Shown in pieces: positions 34,114-43,052 of a stretch of 64,000 nt of DNA. The stretch covers positions 62,001 to 126,000 of the forward strand of contig JARWBI010000003.1 in assembly GCA_029846755.1 (NCBI GenBank), written 5' to 3'. The DNA is from Falsirhodobacter flavus (lineage in GTDB: Bacteria > Pseudomonadota > Alphaproteobacteria > Rhodobacterales > Rhodobacteraceae). A program made the position numbers and the translations under genes. How positions within the stretch are numbered: position 1 is the stretch's first letter; each line of letters begins with the position of its first letter. Below the pieces are notes generated by a model. The model saw only the letters and a list, made by a program, of their open reading frames with translations, made no database searches and was not told the origin of the DNA.

Positions 34114-34974
34114 TTATGCTTTCCCGGTTGCGACGGGGGTGTCGCCCTCGCGGCCCCACTCGCTCCACGAGCCGTCATAGACCGCCACGTCGTCGCGGCC
34201 AAGCAGCGACAACGTGAAGGCGAGAACGCCCGCCGTCACGCCCGACCCGCAGGACGTGATGACCGGCTTGTGCGGATCGAGCCCGGCTTCGCGGAAGCGT
34301 TGGGCAAGGGCTTCGGGCGGCAGGACCTCTCCGGTCGCCGGGTCGGACAGCTTGGCGAAGGGCAGGTTCAGGCTGCCGGGGATATGGCCCGAACGGATGC
34401 CGGGGCGCGGTTCCGGGGCGGTTCCCTCGAACCTGTCGGCGGCGCGGGCGTCGATCACCTGCGCGGCGGCGGTATCGAGGTTCGCCAGAACGTCCTGGCG
34501 GCTGCGGACCAGTTCGGGGCGGAAGCGCGGGGTGAACGTCGCCTTCTTGGGCGGCGCGGGTTCGGTCGTCTCCGTTCGGCCTTCGGCCCTCCATTTGCGG
34601 AAACCGCCATTCAGGATCGCGACGTTCTCATGCCCGAAGACGCGCAGGGTCCACCATGCACGCGGGGCGGACATGAGGCCGGTGGCGTCATAGATCACCA
34701 CGGGCGCGCCGTCATGGATGCCGAGCGATTCCGCCACGGCGGCGAAATCCTCGGGCGAGGGGAGCATGTGCGGCAGCGGGCTGCCGGGGTCGGCGATACC
34801 GTCGATATCGAAGAAACGCGCGCCGGGGATATGACCCGCCGCATGGATATCGGGCGCGGTCGGGGTCGCGCCGGGCATGGCGAAACTCGCATCCAGCAGC
34901 ACCAGTTCGGGCGAGGAGAGATGTTCGGCCAGCCATTCGGTCGAAACCAGCGGGCCGGGAAGTTCGAGGGTCAT
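34114..34974 (-). CDS. sseA: 3-mercaptopyruvate sulfurtransferase
   Basis: Transfers sulfur from 3-mercaptopyruvate to thiols or cyanide. The 286-residue protein has two rhodanese domains. The C-terminal active loop ITSCGSGVTAGV is the CGSGVTA form specific to mercaptopyruvate enzymes; thiosulfate sulfurtransferases have CRxGxR there. The N-terminal inactive domain carries HAAGHIPGARFFDID and VVIYDATG, and the second domain has SGHIPGSLNLPF. The gene sits between the FAD oxidase and DsbA-like isomerase genes in a close-packed minus-strand array. Confidence 0.94.
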   Translation of the reverse strand: MTLELPGPLVSTEWLAEHLSSPELVLLDASFAMPGATPTAPDIHAAGHIPGARFFDIDGIADPGSPLPHMLPSPEDFAAVAESLGIHDGAPVVIYDATGLMSAPRAWWTLRVFGHENVAILNGGFRKWRAEGRTETTEPAPPKKATFTPRFRPELVRSRQDVLANLDTAAAQVIDARAADRFEGTAPEPRPGIRSGHIPGSLNLPFAKLSDPATGEVLPPEALAQRFREAGLDPHKPVITSCGSGVTAGVLAFTLSLLGRDDVAVYDGSWSEWGREGDTPVATGKA

Positions 34975-34986
34975 GGGCGGGTCCTT

Positions 34987-35583
34987 TCAGGCGATCAGCT
35001 TTTCGCCGCGCAGATGGCGGTCGAGGAAGGGCAGGCTGTCCTGCCCCCAGAAGAGCGTGCCATCATGGCGATACGTGGGGATGCCGAACACGCCAGCCTC
35101 GGTCGCGGTCTTCAGGCTGAGGGCGAGCCGCGCGTCGACGTCATCCTTTGCCGCGCGGGCTTCCAGCCCCGCGCCGTCGAAGCCGGCCTCGGTCGCGACG
35201 ACGATGCGGACGTCCGCTGCGCCGATGTCGCGGGCCTGCGACCAGAAGGCGCGGTGCAGCGCGCGGGCCAGCGCCAGCCAGTCCTGACCATCCAGCCATG
35301 CGGCGACGATCAGCCGGGCGGCAGGGGTCGGATCGGACAGGGCGGCGCGATCGAAGGACAGTTCGATCCCGCGCAGATGCGCCCAGCGTTTCAGATCTTC
35401 GAGCCAGTATTCGCGGCGGGCGGTCGGGCGGTCGCGGGAATAGATGCCGCCGTTTTCCTCGATCAGGGGGATGGCATGCGGCTCGATCGTGGCGCCGTGG
35501 CTGGCGGCAAGGGCGGCGAAGGCGTCAAGCCCCAGATAGGCCCAGGGAGAGCCGATGCCGAAGAAATAGTCGATATGTCTCAT
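34987..35583 (-). CDS. DsbA-family 2-hydroxychromene-2-carboxylate isomerase/GST-kappa-like protein
   Basis: A 198-residue thioredoxin-fold protein with the family's N-terminal YFFGIGSPWAYLGLDAF (the Ser position that activates glutathione) and the C-terminal GVFGIPTYRHDGTLFWGQDSL motif with the cis-proline. Known relatives isomerise hydroxychromene carboxylate in naphthalene degradation or conjugate glutathione. No aromatic degradation genes are nearby, so a general glutathione-dependent role is as likely. It is one base from the TetR stop and 12 bases from sseA. Confidence 0.88.
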   Translation of the reverse strand: MRHIDYFFGIGSPWAYLGLDAFAALAASHGATIEPHAIPLIEENGGIYSRDRPTARREYWLEDLKRWAHLRGIELSFDRAALSDPTPAARLIVAAWLDGQDWLALARALHRAFWSQARDIGAADVRIVVATEAGFDGAGLEARAAKDDVDARLALSLKTATEAGVFGIPTYRHDGTLFWGQDSLPFLDRHLRGEKLIA

Positions 35584-36132
35584 TCAATTCACCTGAGCAG
35601 GGGCCGCGTCGAGAAGAAAGAGCGCCGATTGGCGCGCATCGAGCATTGCTTGGGCATTGCCGGTCACCGCGCGCCGCGCCAGCGCCCCGTCATAGAGCAG
35701 CGCAAGGTGGGCCCCCATCGCGGCATCGCCGATGATCCCGCGCAGAAGGTCCGCGACGGCCTGCTTGTGCATGCGGGCCAGGCCGACGACCCGGTCCGAT
35801 TCGCCATGTTCCGCGACCGCCAAAGCGAAGGCGCAGCCGCGGAATTCGGGGTTCTCGGCCTTTTCGTGCAGGCGCGTGAAGATCACCTCGATCCGTTGCC
35901 GCGTATCGGGGCAGGCGGCCAGCACGTCCTCCAGCCCCTCCATCACGCGGGCGTGGCGGTCGTTCAGATAGGCGAGGACGAGGTCCTCTTTCGAGGGAAA
36001 GTGGCGATAGAAGGTCGCCTTGGCGATGTCGGCCTCGTGGATGATGCGGTCGATCCCGACGGTGCGGATGCCCTCGCGAAAGAACAGCCCGCTGGCGACG
36101 GAGAGGATCCTTTCCGAGACGGATGACCTCAT
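35584..36132 (-). CDS. TetR-family transcriptional repressor
   Basis: A 182-residue repressor. The N-terminal helix-turn-helix is ILSVASGLFFREGIRTVGID and ADIAKATFYRHFPSKEDLVL, in typical TetR form. The ligand domain is helical and contains ENPEFRGCAFALAVAEHGE, a segment seen in the AcrR/YcdC-like group that answers to small electrophiles. The gene directly follows the ketopantoate-reductase-like gene with an ATGA overlap, and the DsbA-like isomerase starts one base after it. It may therefore regulate the operon it belongs to. Confidence 0.9.
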   Translation of the reverse strand: MRSSVSERILSVASGLFFREGIRTVGIDRIIHEADIAKATFYRHFPSKEDLVLAYLNDRHARVMEGLEDVLAACPDTRQRIEVIFTRLHEKAENPEFRGCAFALAVAEHGESDRVVGLARMHKQAVADLLRGIIGDAAMGAHLALLYDGALARRAVTGNAQAMLDARQSALFLLDAAPAQVN

Positions 36133-37124
36133 GATGCCGCCCGGAGCGATGCGTCCGGCCCGGCGAGTTCGACCAGCCGCGTGATGGCGATGCTGCCCGG
36201 CGCACCGCCCGATGTCGCAAGTTCCGCCGCAAGCCGTTGCGCGGCGCGATTCCACGGCGTGTCGACACCGTGAAGCGCGCCCAGAAGCGCAATCTCTCCG
36301 TTCAGGTAGCCGACTTCGCTGCGCGCACCACGGGTGAAACTTTGCCAGGTCGACTGCCCTGTGGGCGACGTCGATTGTGCGCGCGTCACCTTCCAGCCGG
36401 AAATGTCCACGAGCCGTTCGTCGGGCCGCGCAGGGTCGTGCCCGGCAGCGACCAGCGCCAGCCGCGCCTCGTCCGTGATGCGGCGGGCGGTCAGTTCCAG
36501 CGTCGCCGCGTCGCCGGCAAAGAGCTCCAGAACGTTCCTTACGTTGTGCAGCAGCTTGGCCGATTTCCAGCGCCGGATGTCGTCCCGCTCTTCGGCCAGC
36601 GAATTGGCGCGGGTCAGGTCCGCGACGATCCGGGCCGAGATCGCATCGCGCCCCGCCGGAAAGCGTCCCACAACGACCGAGGCAAGCTGCGGGCCGGAAA
36701 AGACGCTGACCCTGCCCGCTTCGATATAGACGGCGGGGATAAGGATGCTGGCGGCATAGACGCGGGCGAAACGGCGAAGCGCGCTGCGTTCCGCATCCAG
36801 CCCGTTCTGGAACGTCACCACCGGCAGGTCCGCCCCGCGACCCCCGCCCTTGACCGGCTGGTCCGCCCAGAAGTCCAGCGCGGCCTCGGCGTCCTGGGTC
36901 TTGACGGTCAGCAGGAGGATGTCGTCCTTGCGCAGATCCGCCCGGTCCGAAAGATCCAGCCGCAGGATCTGCGTGCCGCCGGGACGTTCATAGGTCAGCC
37001 CGTCGGCCTTCAGCTTTTCAAGCTGCGCACCCCGCCCGATCAGCAGGTAATCGACGCCCGCGCGTTCGAATTCCGCCGACAATGCAAGGCCGACGGCACC
37101 TGCCCCGATGATGATGTAACGCAT
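36129..37124 (-). CDS. ketopantoate reductase (ApbA/PanE)-family oxidoreductase
   Basis: A 331-residue NAD(P)-dependent reductase of the PanE fold. The Rossmann motif is MRYIIIGAGAVGLALSAEFERAG, followed by DILLLTVKTQDAEAALD and VVTFQNGLDAE; the Lys of VKTQD and the Asn of the NGL motif are catalytic in PanE. The C-terminal helical domain has KSAKLLHNVRNVLEL, which differs from PanE's KxxxNxxxN only slightly. A role outside pantothenate synthesis is common for distant PanE homologues. It is the first gene of the TetR operon. Confidence 0.85.
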   Translation of the reverse strand: MRYIIIGAGAVGLALSAEFERAGVDYLLIGRGAQLEKLKADGLTYERPGGTQILRLDLSDRADLRKDDILLLTVKTQDAEAALDFWADQPVKGGGRGADLPVVTFQNGLDAERSALRRFARVYAASILIPAVYIEAGRVSVFSGPQLASVVVGRFPAGRDAISARIVADLTRANSLAEERDDIRRWKSAKLLHNVRNVLELFAGDAATLELTARRITDEARLALVAAGHDPARPDERLVDISGWKVTRAQSTSPTGQSTWQSFTRGARSEVGYLNGEIALLGALHGVDTPWNRAAQRLAAELATSGGAPGSIAITRLVELAGPDASLRAAS

Positions 37125-37205
37125 ATCGACCTCTTTCTGCGGCTGATGCCAGATACTTTCGGTTATAGGCTGCATGCGGGTGCCGCGTCACCCCCGAGGC
37201 GGCCC

Positions 37206-38354
37206 TCAGCCGAGCGCCCCCCGGCCCAGGATGGAGATCGCGACGTCCTCTTGCGGGGCGTGCACAAGCGTGGCCTGCACGTTGCGGAAATGACGCTCCA
37301 GCCCCAGTTCGGCGGACAGGGCGGGGTTGCCCAGCGCGCGCACGGCGATCTGGACGGCCTGCTGGATGTTGCGGCCCGCGATCAGGCGCGCGCGCATCAG
37401 CACTTCGGGGCTGTCCGGATGATGGTCCAGCGCGTTGAAGATGATGTCACGGGCGCTGCCCGTCAGAAGCGCGATTTCGCCCGCCGCCGTGATGATGCGG
37501 TCGGTGGTCGCGATGGGACGCCCGAGGTTCGCCGGAACCCGCGTCCTGGCGAATTCGGCGAAGACGGCCTGAGCCGCCTCGGCCACGCCAAGGTAGATGG
37601 CGGTCAGGCCCAGGGTCATCGCTGCATGGGCGCGGTTGTCCTGCTCTGCCTGTCCCGCGGGGCCGATGTTGATGACGTGATCGGCAGCCACGGCCACATC
37701 CTGAAACACCACGTCGTGCGAGGATGTCGCCCGCATCCCTAGGCTGTCCCAGTTGCGGACGATCTCGATCCCCGGGGTGCCGGAGGTCACGATGAAGGTG
37801 CCGACGCGCTGTTCCGGCTCGTCCGTCGCGGCCCAGACGAGGAAATGCGTCAGCCCTTCCGATCCGGTGACGAAGCGCTTGCGCCCGCTGATGCGCCAGC
37901 CATCCTCCGTCCGGCGCGCGGTCGTGGCGGGAAGCCCCCCGCGCGAGGGGGAGCCGAGGTCGGGCTCGCCCCTTGCGGCATTCATCAGCACCGGCTGGCG
38001 GCGCGCCTGTTCCAGCAGCGCGCGATAGACGTCGGCGGGCCAGATGGCTCGTTTGGCCTGCGTCAGATGGTTGAACAGGTTCATCGACGTGATGAGCGCG
38101 ACCGAAGGGTCGGCGCGGCCGATCTCGGCCAGGATCCGCGCGGCGGTTGCCAGATCGGCGCCGCCGCCTCCGTTTTCCGTGGGGACGGTGGCTTCCAGCA
38201 GGCCTGCCTCATGCAGGGCGCGCAGCCCTTCCCACGGAAAGCTGCCGGTCCGGTCCGCTTCGGGGGCGGCGGCGGCGATGCGGGCCAGCGTGGCGGCGGG
38301 GACCAGCCCACCGGCGGCGGCCGCCGCGGCAAGGGGCTTCTTGTCGACGATCAT
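37206..38354 (-). CDS. acyl-CoA dehydrogenase-fold flavin monooxygenase (SfnB/DszC-like)
   Basis: A 382-residue protein of the acyl-CoA dehydrogenase superfamily. It has TVPTENGGGGADLATAARIL, the flavin-binding segment WRISGRKRFVTGSEGLTHFL, NWDSLGMRATSSHDVVFQDV and a C-terminal helical domain ending QATLVHAPQEDVAISILGRG. The acyl-CoA catalytic Glu is not evident. The SRxTxSxD-type middle and the partner gene suggest the SfnB/DszC group, FMNH2-using oxygenases of sulfones and sulfides. It lies ten bases after a luciferase-like monooxygenase gene. Confidence 0.82.
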   Translation of the reverse strand: MIVDKKPLAAAAAAGGLVPAATLARIAAAAPEADRTGSFPWEGLRALHEAGLLEATVPTENGGGGADLATAARILAEIGRADPSVALITSMNLFNHLTQAKRAIWPADVYRALLEQARRQPVLMNAARGEPDLGSPSRGGLPATTARRTEDGWRISGRKRFVTGSEGLTHFLVWAATDEPEQRVGTFIVTSGTPGIEIVRNWDSLGMRATSSHDVVFQDVAVAADHVINIGPAGQAEQDNRAHAAMTLGLTAIYLGVAEAAQAVFAEFARTRVPANLGRPIATTDRIITAAGEIALLTGSARDIIFNALDHHPDSPEVLMRARLIAGRNIQQAVQIAVRALGNPALSAELGLERHFRNVQATLVHAPQEDVAISILGRGALG

Positions 38355-38363
38355 CGCTTCCCC

Positions 38364-39464
38364 TCAGGCAACGGCCTGCTGCGCGGCTTCGCGCGCTGCA
38401 AGCTCCTTGCGCACCAGCGGCAGGATGTAGCGCCCGTAATCCACGGCGTCGTTGTAATTGTCATAGCCGCGGATCGAGATGAGGTCGGCCCCGAGATCGA
38501 CATAGTCGAGCAGCGAGGCGGCGATGGTTTCCGGCGATCCGACCAGCGCCGTGGACGCGCCGCCCGCGTTCGTCGCCGTCACCGTGGGATACCACAGTGC
38601 GCGGTCCTGCACGTCGCCGCGCCTTGCGATCTCCAGCAGGCGCTGCGAGCCGACGTTCTTTGGCGCTTCGGCACCGGGCGCGGAACGGCCCAGGCCCTTG
38701 GCGCGGTTCGCCGTCAGAAGGTCGAGGATGTTATGAGCCTTCTTCCAAGCCAGATCGTCCGTTTCGGCCACGATCGGGCGGAAGGTGACCCAGATGCGCG
38801 GGCGGTCCTTGCGCCCTGCCTTGGCGGCTTCGGCATGGATGCGTTCGATTTGCTCGCGCGTTTCCTTCAGCGGCTCGCCCCAAAGGCCGAAGATGTCGGC
38901 CAGCGCGCCGCCGACGCGATAAGCCTCGTCCGACGATCCGCCGACCGAGATCGGGATCGTTCCCTTGGTGGGGCGGACCTTGTTGCTGAAACCGCGGAAT
39001 GTGTAATGCGCGCCCTCGAAATCGAAGGGCTCGGACGATTCCCACGCGCGGCGCAGGATGCGGATGTATTCCTCGGTCCGGGCGTAGCGTTCCTCCTTGG
39101 TCGAGAAATCGCCCTCGCGCGCCTGTTCCTCGTCGCTGCCGCCCGCGATGAAGTGGACGACGACGCGCCCGCCGCTCAGCTGGTCCAGCGTCGCCAGCGC
39201 CTTGGCCGCGACGGTGGGATAGACCGTATTGGGCCGCAGCGCGACGATGATGCTGATGTTCTTCGTGTTGGCAAGGATGGTCGCGCCGATGGTGAACGGA
39301 TCGAAGGACGACGAATGATAGGGGATGAGCGTATAGTTGAAGCCGTAATCGTCCAGCGAGCGGGCATAGCGGACAAGGAAGGCCGGATCGATCTTCGGCT
39401 CGACCTCGGGGGCCAGTTCGTTCGATGCGTTGGGGAAGGTCACGCTGATGAATTCGGTCGGCAT
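38364..39464 (-). CDS. LLM-class flavin-dependent (alkanesulfonate-type) monooxygenase
   Basis: A 366-residue bacterial-luciferase-like protein that uses reduced FMN and O2. Its SsuD-like features are YHSSSFDPFTIGATILANTK, VALRPNTVYPTVAAKALATL, LSGGRVVVHFIAGGSDEEQAREG, YARTEEYIRILRRAWES and ISVGGSSDEAYRVGG. Together with the SfnB-like gene this suggests desulfonation of an alkanesulfonate or sulfone as a sulfur source. A flavin reductase and transporter are not in the immediate area. The promoter region upstream contains a strong palindrome at 39521-39542. Confidence 0.88.
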   Translation of the reverse strand: MPTEFISVTFPNASNELAPEVEPKIDPAFLVRYARSLDDYGFNYTLIPYHSSSFDPFTIGATILANTKNISIIVALRPNTVYPTVAAKALATLDQLSGGRVVVHFIAGGSDEEQAREGDFSTKEERYARTEEYIRILRRAWESSEPFDFEGAHYTFRGFSNKVRPTKGTIPISVGGSSDEAYRVGGALADIFGLWGEPLKETREQIERIHAEAAKAGRKDRPRIWVTFRPIVAETDDLAWKKAHNILDLLTANRAKGLGRSAPGAEAPKNVGSQRLLEIARRGDVQDRALWYPTVTATNAGGASTALVGSPETIAASLLDYVDLGADLISIRGYDNYNDAVDYGRYILPLVRKELAAREAAQQAVA

Positions 39465-39520
39465 CTGGGTTTCTCTCTCGCTGGAGGATCTGAGCAGAGG
39501 CTAGCCAGAACGGGACCGGA

Positions 39521-39542
39521 ATAGAACGACCTGTCTTTCTAT
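39521..39542. promoter_or_regulatory. 22-base palindrome upstream of the monooxygenase operon
   Basis: ATAGAACGAC-CT-GTCTTTCTAT is an inverted repeat matching in nine of ten half-site positions. It lies 57 bases upstream of the LLM monooxygenase start, between it and the CYTH-CHAD gene end. It is a good candidate operator for the sulfur-scavenging genes; the protein that binds it is not known. Confidence 0.6.
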
Positions 39543-39612
39543 AATGGCCTTGGGCGGGAGAACAGTTTTACCCTTGCGGGGTTCGCGGGGGAAAACCGCT
39601 CTCACACCTGAT

Positions 39613-41055
39613 TCACGACCAGAAACGCTTCGCTTCGACCAGATCGTCATAGGCCCCCGCCGCGGCACGCAGAAGCGGCTTTCGCCGCGCATGGCCCAGC
39701 AGGTCCGACGCGTGCGGATCGTCTGCCACGCCAAGCTCCGCCAGCAGACGCGGGGCCGTCGCCATGTCGTTCAACGTGCCGAGCTGCTCTTGCAGGTCCT
39801 TGAGGGAGGCGACGAACCTTTTGCGCGATTTGTGCCTGTGGAACAGCGTCTCGAAGAAGTCCACGGCATAGCGGAGTTTCTTGGCGTCCTTGCGGACCTC
39901 GTGGCGAGCGTCGTCTTCGATCTTTGCGATGTTCCGGCCGTCTTTGCGCACCTTGCGCCGGAAACGTGCCAGCGCTGCGGCGGCAAATTCCCCTGCCGAC
40001 ATGGCCCGCGCAGCGGCATGGGCGTCATCGCGCAGCCATGCGCCTACGGCCAGCCATTCCGTCAGGTCGATCATCAGACGCGCCGCCCGCTCCGATCCAA
40101 GAGCCTTTGCGGCGCGGTCATGGGCATCCTCGCGCGCGCGACGCAACGAGTCCTCCAGAGTCCCGCCCGAGGCGCGGTGCAGGATCACGTCAAGATCGCG
40201 CGCGGGGCCGAGTTCGCTCGCCAGCCAGCGCAATTCATTCGCCAGAGGGCGCCCTTCGTCGCCCAGCATCGGGCGAAAGATGGAAAAGGCAGACCGCAGC
40301 CGCCGGAGCGCAACGCGCGCCTGATGCAGCGGCTCGGCCCCGCGCGTGGCCAGCAGCAGGTCCTCGTTCAGCCGGAACTGGCGCAGGCACGATGCCGCGA
40401 TCCTGCGGAAGGCGTCGGCTGCCGTGGACTCCGGATCCAGATGGATCGGATCGGCCTTGTGGCTCTCGGGCGCGGGGTCCAGAAGCATGTGTCCGCGATC
40501 GGACTTCGACAGCACGCCGATACGCACCGGCGCCGTTTGCGCGATCTGCCGCGCAAGCGAGAAAAGCGCCGCCGCGGGTCCGGATTTCAACTCCAACTCG
40601 CATTCATGGACGGGCGCGTGGCGAGGCCCGATCCGAACCTCGCCGCCGTCCAGCGCGACTTCGATGTCCGCGCCGTCATGGTGAAGGGTCCAGACCCGGC
40701 GATCGATGTCGACGTCGAACATCCGGACCAGATCGCCCCCATCCTCTTTCAGGATCGCGCGCACCGGGGTGATGTCGTCCAGCACCGGCTGGTCGCCGTC
40801 CACCAGCTTTTCCCATTCCCCGCGCTCGAACAACGCGGCATTGCCGTGGGGCGCCTGCTTCGTGGTCTGGATGCGCTTTCCCTCCGCCTCGCGGATGCGC
40901 AGGGATATGCCCTGCGCCGCAAGCGCGCGCCCGGGCGTATCGAAGTAGATGGCGTGCTGCATCCGGCGCACCGGTGCGGCCGAAAGCACCTCCGACCCCG
41001 CCAGCGCCTCGGCGCCTTCCGGCGAGATCACGAGTTTCAGTTCGACTTCCGACAT
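39613..41055 (-). CDS. CYTH-CHAD domain protein (triphosphatase-like)
   Basis: A 480-residue two-domain protein. The N-terminal CYTH domain starts with the ExExK signature (SEVELKLV, Glu3, Glu5, Lys7) and includes IYFDTPGRALAAQGISLRIR, which supports metal-dependent hydrolysis of inorganic triphosphate. The C-terminal CHAD domain (from about residue 210) has the conserved His helices LHQARVALRRLRSAFSIF and DDARHEVRKDAKKLRYAVDF, which bind polyphosphate. This pairing suggests a role in polyphosphate or triphosphate metabolism. I chose ATG 41055; upstream ATGs would add a non-family leader. Confidence 0.93.
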   Translation of the reverse strand: MSEVELKLVISPEGAEALAGSEVLSAAPVRRMQHAIYFDTPGRALAAQGISLRIREAEGKRIQTTKQAPHGNAALFERGEWEKLVDGDQPVLDDITPVRAILKEDGGDLVRMFDVDIDRRVWTLHHDGADIEVALDGGEVRIGPRHAPVHECELELKSGPAAALFSLARQIAQTAPVRIGVLSKSDRGHMLLDPAPESHKADPIHLDPESTAADAFRRIAASCLRQFRLNEDLLLATRGAEPLHQARVALRRLRSAFSIFRPMLGDEGRPLANELRWLASELGPARDLDVILHRASGGTLEDSLRRAREDAHDRAAKALGSERAARLMIDLTEWLAVGAWLRDDAHAAARAMSAGEFAAAALARFRRKVRKDGRNIAKIEDDARHEVRKDAKKLRYAVDFFETLFHRHKSRKRFVASLKDLQEQLGTLNDMATAPRLLAELGVADDPHASDLLGHARRKPLLRAAAGAYDDLVEAKRFWS

Positions 41056-41175
41056 GGCGACGCCCCCGTCCTGCATCACACGCCTAACGCGCGAGGGGGC
41101 ATCTGGTTTCATTCGGCGCGGAGTGGCAAGGCGGCCGGATGGAAACCGCGACCGGACGCCTTGCCCCGATCTTGC

Positions 41176-42432
41176 CTATGCCCGGCGGCGAAGCAGGGCC
41201 AGCCCGCCAAGCGCCGCGCCCAGAAGCCAGACAGCCCCCGGCAGCGGGACGGGCGCAACCTCGACATCCACCCAGACCAGCCGATGATCGGACGAAGGGA
41301 AACCGCCCGTCACCGAGGGGTCGTAATCGCCGACCAGCGAAAAGAGCGGGTCTTCGGGCAGCGGCCAGAACACGCCGCTGTCCGAAATTTTCAGGCCCGC
41401 CGAGGGCAGGACGTAATCGGCGCGCAGGTTCCCGGGCGCGGTGTCGGCAAAATCGGCGGTGTCCTGTGCCGCATCGCCCTCATGCGCGGCATTCGCATTC
41501 CCCTGGCGGTCCGCCGCCGCCGCGCCGCCCGCGCTGGTCGGTGTTCCGCCGTCATTGACACGCGGATTTTCCAGCAACTGGCGGATGGCCTTGTCATAGC
41601 TGTCGCCGTCGAACGGGTCGGCATTCAGATCGCCCGCGATGACGAAAGCCGCGCCCTCTGCCAGACCGCCCGCGCGGCCCTGATCGTCGGTGATGTAATC
41701 CGCCCCGTCGATGTAATCCGAGATGAGGCGTATCTCGTCATGGTTGCGCCTGCCGTTGCGGTCCTCGGGCCCGTCGAAGGTCGGGGGCGTCGGATGGCTG
41801 GCGATCAGGTGGACGGTCTGGCCGTTGATCTTGACCGGCACGTCCCAGTGGCTTTTCGACGACAGGCGCAGGATCTCCTGCTCCTTGGGGCTGTAGAAGC
41901 CTTCGGGCATGGCGTTGCCGGGCATGTCCTTCCACAGCAAGTTCTGGAAGGTGCGGATGGCATCCGCATCAAGCTCGTGCTTCGAGAACACGGCCATCCC
42001 GTATTGACCCTCGAACTGCCCGAAGCCGAGCGCATCGTCGCCGCCGCCGACCGCCCCGTCATTGTTCAGATCGAGCCCGCTGGGAACCCCGGTATTCGAA
42101 GGTGCGATGAAGCTGTAGCGATAGTCGAGCCCGGTCGTGCCGCCCTGACCCGACACGTTCTGCGCCTTGGCCAGATAGTTGTCGGCGAACAGCCGGTCGT
42201 TTCCGGGCGCATAGTCGAATTCGTTGACGAGCAGGACGTCGGGATTCACGCGCTGGATGATCTCGGCCACCGCCTGCGCCTGACGATCGGCGCCGCCCGC
42301 CAGATCGGCGGCAAGCTGCCCTTCGGTGCCGCGGTTCAGCGAGGCGTTGAAGGTCGCGAAACGGATCGTCTCGGCATGGGCGGTTCCGGCAAGCGCGGCA
42401 AGCGGGATGGTCAGGATGAGCGTTCTGCGCAT
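41176..42432 (-). CDS. exported endonuclease/exonuclease/phosphatase-family protein with VPLPA-type C-terminal tag
   Basis: A 418-residue secreted metal-dependent phosphoesterase. After the signal peptide (MRRTLILTIPLAALAGTAHA) the EEP domain shows IRFATFNASLNR, VLLVNEFDY (the metal Glu), HLIASHPTPPT, FVIAGDLNADPFDGDSYDK and FPSSDHRLVWVDVEV (the terminal His). An Asp/Gly-rich insert (DLNNDGAVGGGDD) looks like a calcium-binding loop. The protein ends VPLPGAVWLLGAALGGLALL followed by RRRA: a VPLP motif, one membrane helix and an Arg cluster, the pattern of exosortase (PEP/VPLPA-CTERM) substrates. It is likely an outer-surface or extracellular nuclease or phosphatase. Confidence 0.9.
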   Translation of the reverse strand: MRRTLILTIPLAALAGTAHAETIRFATFNASLNRGTEGQLAADLAGGADRQAQAVAEIIQRVNPDVLLVNEFDYAPGNDRLFADNYLAKAQNVSGQGGTTGLDYRYSFIAPSNTGVPSGLDLNNDGAVGGGDDALGFGQFEGQYGMAVFSKHELDADAIRTFQNLLWKDMPGNAMPEGFYSPKEQEILRLSSKSHWDVPVKINGQTVHLIASHPTPPTFDGPEDRNGRRNHDEIRLISDYIDGADYITDDQGRAGGLAEGAAFVIAGDLNADPFDGDSYDKAIRQLLENPRVNDGGTPTSAGGAAAADRQGNANAAHEGDAAQDTADFADTAPGNLRADYVLPSAGLKISDSGVFWPLPEDPLFSLVGDYDPSVTGGFPSSDHRLVWVDVEVAPVPLPGAVWLLGAALGGLALLRRRA

Positions 42433-42530
42433 CGGATGTCCTTGTCACTTATACATACCGCGCCATTCTGTCCCGGTGCTGCGACAGGGATATGTCATTC
42501 GGGGGGACGGCGGGCCGCCCCCCTCCTGCG

Positions 42531-42965
42531 TCAGATCTCGCGCCCGATCAGACGGTCGAGCGAGAACCTGCCGCCGCCGCGCGCGACGAAGAACAGGGTG
42601 ACGCCGGACCAGATGAGCGACAGTTCCGCGCCAGAATAGCCTTCGGCCTTCAGCAACCAGTGGAAATACACGGTCACCAGCAGGATCACCGTCGTCGCCC
42701 CCGCCGCGAAGCGCGTCAGAAGGCCGACCATCAGCAGCAGCCCGCCGAAGAATTCGCCCGCCGCCAGTGCGGGCGACCAGAGCCAGCCGGGGTGGAAGCC
42801 GATGCCCTCCACCATGCCGACCGCGCGCATCGGGTCCTGAATCTTGGGCCAGCCATGCATGGCCAGCGCGAACCCTGCGATGACGCGCAACCAGGTTTCC
42901 GCAAGCGGGGCGGCAGCGTTGTAAAGCGGCCGAAGGCCGGGAATGAGAAGTCGGGTATCGGACAT
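42531..42965 (-). CDS. DoxX-family membrane protein
   Basis: A 144-residue four-helix membrane protein. Typical DoxX elements are TWLRVIAGFALAMHGWPKI, PALAAGEFFGGLLLMVGLLTRFA and GATTVILLVTVYFHWLLKAEG. Members form part of thiosulfate:quinone oxidoreductases or modulate redox and sulfur enzymes, but no partner is obvious. It lies 98 bases upstream of the exported nuclease gene on the same strand and after a small secreted Cys-containing protein gene. Confidence 0.9.
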   Translation of the reverse strand: MSDTRLLIPGLRPLYNAAAPLAETWLRVIAGFALAMHGWPKIQDPMRAVGMVEGIGFHPGWLWSPALAAGEFFGGLLLMVGLLTRFAAGATTVILLVTVYFHWLLKAEGYSGAELSLIWSGVTLFFVARGGGRFSLDRLIGREI

Positions 42966-43052
42966 TTCGATGTCTCCGTTCGCACGGTTCTTGGAACCGC
43001 GCGGTAAAAGCCGTGGCACCGCGAGCGGTGCCGGATCATGCAGTCGTTTCCG

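Noticed and set aside
41800-42100. Dockerin domain in the EEP protein implying a cellulosome
   Set aside because: There is only one short Asp-rich loop, not the duplicated dockerin repeat, so a simple calcium loop is more likely.
39544-42639. 1031-codon open frame on the plus strand
   Set aside because: Antisense to the CYTH-CHAD and EEP nuclease genes, with no recognisable domain and shadow-type composition.
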